Shown here piece by piece: positions 6,568 to 12,442 of a stretch of DNA of 14,391 nucleotides. How positions within the stretch are numbered: the first letter of the stretch is position 1; every line of letters begins with the position of its first letter. The notes under the pieces are model-generated. The model saw only the letters and a program-made list of their open reading frames with translations. It was not told the origin of the DNA and made no database searches. The DNA comes from JBBQTU01 sp038213005 (GTDB lineage Bacteria > Planctomycetota > Phycisphaerae > Tepidisphaerales > Tepidisphaeraceae), in assembly GCA_038213005.1 (NCBI GenBank), contig JBBQTU010000100.1:1-14391 (forward strand). Reading direction: 5' to 3'. The position numbers were made by a program, and so were the translations under genes.

Positions 6568-6776
6568 CGGGCGTGCCCGTTTTTCTGTGCAGATGCAAGT
6601 TGCGCGTCAGCGAGTGGTTGGAGCGAATACGGTGCTGAAAGAAGTATCGCCCTTTCAGGGCTCATTCAGGGTGAACGGTTCTTACCCAGGGCTGCGCGAG
6701 TACGCTTACCCTGGGCTCAAGAATGCCGCCCCGTTGGGGTTAAGAAATCGCGTGCCCGGAAAAACGGGCACGCCCG
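6568..6776. mobile_element. MITE-like element with terminal inverted repeats
   Basis: The element is 209 bp, bounded by perfect 18-bp inverted repeats: CGGGCGTGCCCGTTTTTC (6568-6585) and its complement (6759-6776). The hexamer CGCGCT directly abuts both ends (6562-6567 and 6777-6782), as a target-site duplication would. The interior has no credible gene but contains several stem-loops: CTGAAAG/CTTTCAG (6635-6658), CCCAGGG/CCCTGGG (6685-6715) and CCCC-GTT-GGGG (6729-6739). The right repeat also folds on itself (6750-6773, 9-bp stem, GAAAAA loop). Caveat: GCGCGC is self-complementary, so part of the flanking match could be chance in GC-rich DNA. It sits between the lipoprotein and SPFH genes, just before the SPFH promoter. 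Confidence 0.6.
6685..6739. repeat. CCCAGGG/CCCTGGG and CCCC/GGGG stem-loop repeat core
   Basis: CCCAGGG (6685-6691) pairs with CCCTGGG (6709-6715), with an inner GCG/CGC pairing (6694-6696 with 6703-6705). A small CCCC-GTT-GGGG hairpin follows at 6729-6739. I associate this combination with dispersed intergenic repeats in planctomycete and verrucomicrobial genomes. That is from memory; only one copy is present here. Confidence 0.5.
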
Positions 6777-6804
6777 CGCGCTCTTGCCACCGGCGCACAG
6801 CGGG

Positions 6805-6810
6805 TACAAT
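6805..6810 (+). promoter_or_regulatory. Probable -10 element (TACAAT) of the SPFH operon
   Basis: GGGTACAAT lies 47 nt before the SPFH start at 6858 and 29 nt to the right of the MITE-like element. A possible -35, TTGCCA (6784-6789), is only 15 nt away, shorter than ideal. Confidence 0.45.
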
Positions 6811-6857
6811 TGTCTTTAGCGGCCGAACGCCGTCTTACACCGGAAGGACTCAGCACC

Positions 6858-7958
6858 ATGGGACTTTGGGACAAGCTCACTGCGGAACTGGTTGACATCA
6901 TCGAGTGGACCGACGACAGCCGGGACACGATGGTCTGGCGTTTCCCTCGTTTTCAGAACGAGATCAAATACAGCGCCAAGCTGGTCGTGCGCGAGTCGCA
7001 GGTCGCGGCCTTCGTCAATGAAGGCAAGCTGGCCGACGTGTATGTGCCGGGCACCTATACGCTGGTGACGCAGAACATGCCGATCCTGGCCACCCTGCGT
7101 GGCTGGAAATACGGGTTCAACTCGCCGTTCAAGGCCGAGGTTTATTTCGTCAACACCCGCATGTTCACCGATCGCAAGTGGGGCACGAAGAACCCCATCA
7201 TGATGCGCGACGCCGAGTTTGGCCCCATCCGCCTGCGGGCCTTCGGCACCTTCGCCATCCGCGTCAAGGATGCGGCGACGCTGCTGCGGCAGGTGGTCGG
7301 CACCGACCGCCATTTCACCGTCGAGGAGATCGGCGACCAGCTTCGCGACCTGCTGGTCGCGCGTTTCGCCGACGCGCTGGGTGAGTCGAAGATTCCGGCC
7401 CTGGACCTGGCCAGCCGGTACGATGAGATCGGCAAGCAGCTCATGGACAAGATCCAGCCAGACTTCGCCAAGTTCGGGCTTGAGCTGGCGCTGCTGATGG
7501 TCGAGAACATCTCGCTGCCGGCGGAGGTCGAAGCGGCCCTGGACAAGCGCAGCAGCATGGGCGTGCTGGGCAACCTGCAGGCATACACGCAGTATCAGAC
7601 GGCCAACGCCATCGGCGATGCCGCGAAGAACCCCGGTGGAATCGCCGGAGTCGGCGCCGGCCTGGGCGCAGGATTCGCTGTGGCCGGGCAGATGGCCCAG
7701 TCAATGGGCCAGGCCAACACCGGCGCGGGCACACCGCCGCCGCTGTCGCAGCCGGCAGCGTTCTTCGTCGCGGTTAGCGGCCAGCAGACCGGCCCGTTCG
7801 ACCTCGCCACATTGCAGCAGAAGGTCGCCGCCGGCGAAATCACGCGGCAGACGAGTGTCTGGAAAAACGGCATGCCCCAGTGGTCGCCGGCCGAGAGCGT
7901 GCAGGAACTGCTGCCCCTGTTCGCCCAGGTTCCGCCGCCGATTCCGCCGGCATTGTGA
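6858..7958 (+). CDS. SPFH-domain protein with C-terminal GYF_2 domain
   Basis: 366 residues. Residues about 20-220 form the SPFH (band 7) domain of the subgroup often labelled 'virion core protein', recognisable from the MGLWDKL start, IEW, YVPGTYTL and PILATLRGWKYGFNSPFKAE (75-94). A Gly/Ala-rich segment follows (250-290, GIAGVGAGLGAGF). Then comes a GYF_2 module (312-356; FFVAVSGQQTGPFDLATLQQ and WKNGMPQWSPA) and a Pro-rich tail (PPPIPPAL). There is no transmembrane helix at the N-terminus, so it is probably a peripheral membrane scaffold; YdjI of Bacillus is a comparable protein. ATG 6858 was chosen over an in-frame start 16 codons upstream because GGAAGG (6842-6847) precedes it and family members begin MGLW. 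The zinc-ribbon gene follows after 9 nt, so the two are co-transcribed. Confidence 0.88.
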   Translation: MGLWDKLTAELVDIIEWTDDSRDTMVWRFPRFQNEIKYSAKLVVRESQVAAFVNEGKLADVYVPGTYTLVTQNMPILATLRGWKYGFNSPFKAEVYFVNTRMFTDRKWGTKNPIMMRDAEFGPIRLRAFGTFAIRVKDAATLLRQVVGTDRHFTVEEIGDQLRDLLVARFADALGESKIPALDLASRYDEIGKQLMDKIQPDFAKFGLELALLMVENISLPAEVEAALDKRSSMGVLGNLQAYTQYQTANAIGDAAKNPGGIAGVGAGLGAGFAVAGQMAQSMGQANTGAGTPPPLSQPAAFFVAVSGQQTGPFDLATLQQKVAAGEITRQTSVWKNGMPQWSPAESVQELLPLFAQVPPPIPPAL

Positions 7959-7967
7959 TCAGCACCA

Positions 7968-9104
7968 ATGGAAACTGCCGCTGCTGCACCCCCTGTTGAG
8001 TTTCCCTGCAAGAACTGCGGGGCGATGTTGCAGTACGCGCCGGGCACCGAGTCGCTGACCTGCTCTCATTGCGGGGTGGCTAACCTCATCGCCGCCTCCA
8101 AGGTGCTGGTTCATGAGGAAGACTACCTGGGCGCGATACAGGCGCTCCGCGACCAGGCCGAGACGGTGGATGTGCTAACGGTTAAGTGTTCGGCGTGCGG
8201 CGCCGAGTCAACGCTGCCGCCGGACATCACGGCCGACCGTTGCCCATTTTGCAGCAACCCTGTCGTCGCCGTCCGTAGCAGCCGCAAACTCATTCGTCCC
8301 GAATCCCTGCTGCCGTTTCGTATCTCGCGCGAGCAGGCGGTGGGGCTATTCGGAACCTGGATCGGCGGACTGTGGTTTGCCCCCGGCAGCCTGCGCCGCG
8401 AAGCCGGCGGCGTTCGCCTGGTGGGAATCTACGTCCCCGCCTGGACCTACGACAGTCGGACGACCAGCGACTATACAGGCCAGCGCGGCGATGACTATTG
8501 GGAGACCGAGACCTACTGGGATACCGAGACGTACACCGAAACAGAGGGCGACCACACCGTCACCAAGACGCGTCAGGTGATGAAGACGCGACAGGTCTGC
8601 AAGACGCGGTGGTCCAGCGCGGCCGGGCAGGTCGGCAACGCTTTCGACGACGTGTTCGTGCTGGCCACCGGCTCGCTGCCGATGGATCTGGCCACGAAGC
8701 TCGAGCCGTGGGACCTTCAGAACCTCGCGCCGTTTCAGGAAGAATACCTCAGCGGCTTCGTGGCCGAGAGTTACCGCATCGGCCTGGAAGAAGGCTTCAC
8801 CCAGGCGCAGCAGACGATGAGGCCGGCCATCGAGCAGGCTGTTTGCCAGGACATCGGCGGCGACCATCAGCAGATTGAGTCATTGGCCACTCGCTACTAC
8901 GACGTAACCTTCAAGCACCTGCTGCTGCCGGTGTGGCTGTGCGCGTACAGCTACCACGGCGTGGTCTACCGCTTCGTCGTCAACGCCCGCACCGGCGAAC
9001 TTCACGGCCAGCGCCCCTGGAGCTACGCCAAAGTCGCGATCCTGATCACGGTGCTACTGGCGCTGGTTATCCTGGTAGTCGTGATCGTCGCTCAGCAGCG
9101 ATAG
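7968..9104 (+). CDS. Double zinc-ribbon, single-pass membrane protein (SPFH partner, YdjG-like)
   Basis: 378 residues. There are two zinc ribbons at the N-terminus: Cys14/17/32/35 and Cys74/77/92/95. A conserved central region contains VGIYVPAWTYDSRTTSDYTG (152-171) and a Thr/Glu-rich strand-like segment (178-214, with KTRQVMKTRQVCKTRW at its end). A region with EPWDLQNLAPFQEEYLSGF (246-264) and TFKHLLLPVWLCAYSYHG (324-341) follows. A single C-terminal membrane helix (about 354-375) leaves a very short tail. Members are widespread and often misannotated as primosomal protein N' or helicase; no helicase motif is present here. They typically neighbour SPFH proteins, as here (9-nt gap). No Shine-Dalgarno is evident, so translational coupling to the SPFH gene is likely. 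The function is probably membrane or envelope stress; this is an inference. Confidence 0.85.
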   Translation: METAAAAPPVEFPCKNCGAMLQYAPGTESLTCSHCGVANLIAASKVLVHEEDYLGAIQALRDQAETVDVLTVKCSACGAESTLPPDITADRCPFCSNPVVAVRSSRKLIRPESLLPFRISREQAVGLFGTWIGGLWFAPGSLRREAGGVRLVGIYVPAWTYDSRTTSDYTGQRGDDYWETETYWDTETYTETEGDHTVTKTRQVMKTRQVCKTRWSSAAGQVGNAFDDVFVLATGSLPMDLATKLEPWDLQNLAPFQEEYLSGFVAESYRIGLEEGFTQAQQTMRPAIEQAVCQDIGGDHQQIESLATRYYDVTFKHLLLPVWLCAYSYHGVVYRFVVNARTGELHGQRPWSYAKVAILITVLLALVILVVVIVAQQR

Positions 9105-9132
9105 CGATGTTCCGTCCGCCACTCCGCGCCAC

Positions 9133-10062
9133 TCACGCACCCTCGAGCAGAGCATCGATCTCGTCGCGTCTGGGGATCGACGGCTGCGCGCCCAGTCGCG
9201 ACACGCAGATCGCGCTGGCGGCACTGGCGAAGCGCGCGGCGGCGTCCAGAGACATCCCCTCAACCAGAGCGACGGCCAAGGCACCGCAGAACGTGTCACC
9301 GGCCGCCGTAGTGTCGACGGCATTGGCCTTAAACGCCGGAATCAGCCGCGCGCCCGATGCGTCGGCGACGAGCGCGCCGGCCTTGCCTAGCGTAATCACC
9401 ACGATCTTGTGGCCGTTGCCCAACAGTTTCTTCGCGGCCGCCCCGGCCTGCTGCGCGTCGCCAACGCTCAGTTGAGTGAGTTGCCCCGCTTCAGTCTCGT
9501 TAACCACCAGGATATGCACCGACGAGTCCAGGGTAAGGCCCTCGCTGACCACCGGGGCATAATTCAGCATCACCGGGGTGCTGGCCGCCGCCGTCAGTTT
9601 CAGTACGTGGCGCGTGGTCGCCACCGGGGTCTCCATCTGCAGAATGACCATCGCCGACGAGCGGATGAAATCGGCGTGTGCGTCGATGTGCGCGGGCGAA
9701 AGACACGCATTGGCCCCCGGAGCGACCGAGATCGAGTTTTCGCCTGCTGCGTCGATCCCGATCAGGGCGGTGCCCGTCGGTGCGGCTGGGTCGCGGGCGA
9801 TGCGCGAGACGTCCAGACCGTCGCGGACAAACCCTTCGATCATCGGGCCGGCGAAGAGGTCCTGTCCGACGCAGGCGATGAAGGCGCAGGGGTTCTTGCG
9901 CGTGGCCCGTGCGGCCGCCACCGCCTGGTTGGCGCCCTTGCCGCCAAAGACCTGGTGAAACTCGCCGCCGGTGACGGTCTCGCCGGGCGCGGGAAGCTTT
10001 GCCACGCGCATAATCATGTCGACGTTGGCGCTGCCAATGATGGTGATGGGTTGTGGGATCAA
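9133..10062 (-). CDS. rbsK: Ribokinase (PfkB family)
   Basis: 309 residues, full length for ribokinase. Features are the N-terminal GSANVDMIMRVAKLPAPGET (10-29), the substrate-side GGKGAN (40-45), NETE (188-191, magnesium/phosphate site), TLGKAGA (224-230) and the PfkB signature DTTAAGDTFCGA (250-261) with Asp256 as the catalytic base. It phosphorylates D-ribose to ribose 5-phosphate in the cytoplasm. The start codon is TTG (10062-10060), strongly supported by AGGAGG (10072-10067) 4 nt upstream. The next in-frame ATG is at codon 16, inside a conserved motif. No ribose transporter or regulator is adjacent; the gene stands alone and converges with the zinc-ribbon gene across 28 bp. A related PfkB sugar kinase cannot be wholly excluded, but the motifs fit RbsK best. 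Confidence 0.92.
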   Translation of the reverse strand: MIPQPITIIGSANVDMIMRVAKLPAPGETVTGGEFHQVFGGKGANQAVAAARATRKNPCAFIACVGQDLFAGPMIEGFVRDGLDVSRIARDPAAPTGTALIGIDAAGENSISVAPGANACLSPAHIDAHADFIRSSAMVILQMETPVATTRHVLKLTAAASTPVMLNYAPVVSEGLTLDSSVHILVVNETEAGQLTQLSVGDAQQAGAAAKKLLGNGHKIVVITLGKAGALVADASGARLIPAFKANAVDTTAAGDTFCGALAVALVEGMSLDAAARFASAASAICVSRLGAQPSIPRRDEIDALLEGA

Positions 10063-10066
10063 GAGA

Positions 10067-10072
10067 CCTCCT
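10067..10072 (-). promoter_or_regulatory. Strong ribosome binding site that fixes the TTG start of rbsK
   Basis: On the minus strand AGGAGG is followed by TCTC and then TTG. It is one of the best Shine-Dalgarno sequences in the window, and it decides the start in favour of the TTG at 10062. Confidence 0.75.
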
Positions 10073-10107
10073 GGATGCGACCTTCTTTTGTGACGTGGCG
10101 GACGAGC

Positions 10108-10151
10108 GCGACTACAACGTCGCGTCTACGTCGAAGCGACTCTGTAGTCGC
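10108..10151. repeat. 44-bp nested hairpin (REP-like) in the rbsK/uxs intergenic region
   Basis: GCGACTACA (10108-10116) pairs perfectly with TGTAGTCGC (10143-10151). Inside, GTCGC (10119-10123) pairs with GCGAC (10136-10140). An alternative local hairpin, AGCGACT-CTGT-AGTCGCT (10135-10152), uses the same right arm. It lies between divergent genes and upstream of the uxs -10, with no T-run. It could be a dispersed REP-type palindrome or a regulatory fold. Confidence 0.5.
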
Positions 10152-10228
10152 TTTCAGGCGGCGGCAACAAGTGGCGACACCTGAACTCGCCAGCTCCCGG
10201 CGATCCTAGCAGGGCAGGCAAAAAATGC

Positions 10229-10234
10229 TACAAT
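10229..10234 (+). promoter_or_regulatory. Probable -10 element (TACAAT) of the uxs-htrA operon
   Basis: GCTACAAT lies 44 nt before the uxs ATG at 10279, with a good Shine-Dalgarno between them. No recognisable -35 is present. Confidence 0.45.
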
Positions 10235-10278
10235 CCCCTCGGTCGACTGAAGTCACCGCTTGGAGGGAGATACCTGAT

Positions 10279-11286
10279 ATGTCGAGTTCATTAAAGCGAA
10301 TTCTCGTAACCGGAGGGGCTGGATTTCTGGGTTCGCACCTGTGTGACCGCCTGGTGGCCCAGGGGCACGATGTCATCTGCCTGGACAACCTGTTCACCAG
10401 CCAGAAGAACAACATCCGCCACCTGCTGAATCTGCCCAATTTTGAGTTCATCCGTCACGATGTCACCCACCCGATCTGGCTGGAAGTGGACGAGATCTAC
10501 AATCTGGCCTGCCCCGCCTCGCCGGTGCACTACCAGTACAACGCCATCAAGACCATCAAGACCAGTGTGATGGGCGCCCTGAACATGCTGGGGCTGGCCA
10601 AGCGCGTCAACGCCAAGATCCTCCAATCCTCCACCAGCGAGGTCTACGGCGAACCCAACGTCAATCCGCAGCCCGAGAGCTACTGGGGCAACGTCAACCC
10701 CATCGGCATCCGTTCCTGTTACGACGAGGGCAAGCGCTGCGCCGAGACGCTGTTCATGGACTATCACCGCATGGACGCCGTCAACGTCCGCGTGATCCGC
10801 ATCTTCAACACCTACGGCCCGCGAATGCACCCGTTCGACGGCCGGGTGGTAAGCAACTTCATCATTCAGGCCCTGCACAACGAAGATATCACACTCTACG
10901 GCGATGGAAGCCAGACACGGTCGTTCTGCTACGTCGACGACCTGATCGACGGCATGATGCGGATGATGGACGGGCCGGACGATTTTGCCGGCCCGGTGAA
11001 TCTGGGCAATCCCGGCGAGTTCACCATCAAGCAACTCGCCGAGATGACCATCGAGATGACTGGCTCTGCCAGCAAGATCATCCACATGCCGCGCCCGGCC
11101 GACGATCCGACCCAGCGGCGCCCCGACATCTCGCTCGCGAAGGCCAAGCTGGGCTGGGAGCCTCAGGTTGCCCTGCGGGCCGGGATGGAGAAGACCATCG
11201 ACTACTTCCGGCGGTTGAATCTCAAGGAATTTCGCCGCCCCACCGACCACACCGCGCATAAGTCCACAGACGCTCTACCGAAATGA
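10279..11286 (+). CDS. uxs: UDP-glucuronate decarboxylase (UDP-xylose synthase), SDR family
   Basis: 335 residues, an extended short-chain dehydrogenase. The NAD-binding motif TGGAGFLG (11-18) comes first, with Asp36 after the second strand. SSTSEVYG (117-124) and the catalytic pair Tyr148/Lys152 lie in RSCYDEGKRCAETL (145-158). The YDEGK form, with the preceding IRSC, is typical of UDP-glucuronate decarboxylases and separates them from dTDP-glucose dehydratases and GalE. RIFNTYGPRM and SFCYVDDLIDG also match. The enzyme converts UDP-glucuronate to UDP-xylose in the cytoplasm for polysaccharide or glycan synthesis. ATG 10279 follows GGAGGGAG (10262-10269) and starts directly on the Rossmann strand; an upstream in-frame start at 10225 would precede the -10 element. 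htrA follows after 7 nt. Confidence 0.93.
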   Translation: MSSSLKRILVTGGAGFLGSHLCDRLVAQGHDVICLDNLFTSQKNNIRHLLNLPNFEFIRHDVTHPIWLEVDEIYNLACPASPVHYQYNAIKTIKTSVMGALNMLGLAKRVNAKILQSSTSEVYGEPNVNPQPESYWGNVNPIGIRSCYDEGKRCAETLFMDYHRMDAVNVRVIRIFNTYGPRMHPFDGRVVSNFIIQALHNEDITLYGDGSQTRSFCYVDDLIDGMMRMMDGPDDFAGPVNLGNPGEFTIKQLAEMTIEMTGSASKIIHMPRPADDPTQRRPDISLAKAKLGWEPQVALRAGMEKTIDYFRRLNLKEFRRPTDHTAHKSTDALPK

Positions 11287-11293
11287 TGCAGCC

Positions 11294-12433
11294 ATGACCG
11301 AAAGCACCCCAAAACGCCCTCGCTGGAGCACCAGCCAGATCCTGATCCTGCTGGGGATCTTCCTGTTGCTTGGATACGAAGTGGCCAAGTGGGGCAGTCC
11401 CTGGCTCCGCCGCCCTTCCGGCGAGGAGCGCCCCATCACCGCGCGCGGCGACCTGGGCGAGGACGAGAAGACCACCATCCAGTTGTTCCGCCAGTCGGCC
11501 CCGTCGGTGGTCTATATCACCACGCTGGCGCAGACAACCAACGCCTGGACCGGCGCGGTCACCGAAGTGCCCCAGGGCACCGGCTCGGGCTTCATCTGGG
11601 ATGACAGCGGCGACATCATCACCAATGTCCACGTGATCCAGAACGCCCGGGCCGCCCGGGTGACGCTGTCGAACCACAAGAGCTTCGAGGCCCGACTCGT
11701 GGGCGTTTCGCCCGAGAATGACCTGGCCGTTCTTCGCATCAACGCGCCGCGGGCGGACCTCACCCCGATTCCTCTGGGCACCAGTGAGAATCTCCAGGTC
11801 GGCCAGAAGGTCTTTGCCATCGGTAACCCCTTCGGTTTCGACCAGACCCTCACCACCGGCATCGTCTCAGCCCTGGGACGCACCATCCCCAGCGCCGCCG
11901 CCCGGCAGCCGATCGAGGGCGTGATCCAGACCGACGCCGCCGTGAACCCCGGCAATTCCGGCGGGCCGCTTCTGGACTCGGCCGGGCGGCTGATCGGCGT
12001 CAACACCGCCATCTTCAGCCCCTCGGGCTCCAGTGCCGGCATCGGCTTTGCCATACCCGTCGACACCGTAAACCGCATCGTGCCGGAACTGATCGCCAAA
12101 GGCCAGATTGCCCGGCCGACCATCGACATCAAGACGCACGATGGCTTGAGCCACAGCGTAACCCAGCGACTGGGCATAAGCGGCGTCCTGATCGTGCAGG
12201 TGAAGGACGGTTCACCGGCGGCGACCGCCGGGCTGCGCCCGTCGCGGCAGGCCGAGGACGGTTCGCTGATCGCCGGCGACATCATCACCGCCGTCGACGG
12301 CAAGGCCATCAAGAACCGCGAGCAGCTTGAGTTGGCGCTGCAGAAGTTCAAGGTCGGCCAGACGGTTCGCCTGAGTCTCTATCGCGACGGCAAGAGCGTG
12401 GACGTGCCCGTCCCGCTGGCCGAAGCCCGATAA
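11294..12433 (+). CDS. htrA: HtrA/DegP-type trypsin-like serine protease with PDZ domain
   Basis: 379 residues. An N-terminal membrane anchor (about 15-30) is preceded by basic residues. A trypsin-like domain carries the triad His113 (TNVHV), Asp143 (ENDLAVLRI) and Ser222 (NPGNSGGPL). One C-terminal PDZ domain (about 275-375) includes GVLIVQVKDGSPAATAGLRP and AGDIITAVDGKAI. The single PDZ and single anchor fit the DegS or short HtrA type rather than two-PDZ DegP. It should degrade misfolded proteins or cleave a regulator in the periplasm. Val112 replaces the more usual Ala or Tyr before the catalytic His. The gene starts 7 nt after the uxs stop without a clear Shine-Dalgarno, so it is probably translated through coupling. 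It ends 9 bp from the convergent helicase gene. Confidence 0.94.
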   Translation: MTESTPKRPRWSTSQILILLGIFLLLGYEVAKWGSPWLRRPSGEERPITARGDLGEDEKTTIQLFRQSAPSVVYITTLAQTTNAWTGAVTEVPQGTGSGFIWDDSGDIITNVHVIQNARAARVTLSNHKSFEARLVGVSPENDLAVLRINAPRADLTPIPLGTSENLQVGQKVFAIGNPFGFDQTLTTGIVSALGRTIPSAAARQPIEGVIQTDAAVNPGNSGGPLLDSAGRLIGVNTAIFSPSGSSAGIGFAIPVDTVNRIVPELIAKGQIARPTIDIKTHDGLSHSVTQRLGISGVLIVQVKDGSPAATAGLRPSRQAEDGSLIAGDIITAVDGKAIKNREQLELALQKFKVGQTVRLSLYRDGKSVDVPVPLAEAR

Positions 12434-12442
12434 CAGATACAA

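Noticed and set aside
6524..6895. Frame crossing the MITE-like element into the SPFH gene
   Set aside because: The translation is that of hairpin repeats and then the wrong frame of the SPFH gene; no start signal fits.
7968..9104. Annotation as primosomal protein N' or helicase
   Set aside because: No Walker or helicase motifs; only zinc ribbons and a C-terminal membrane helix. The label is a common carry-over error for this family.
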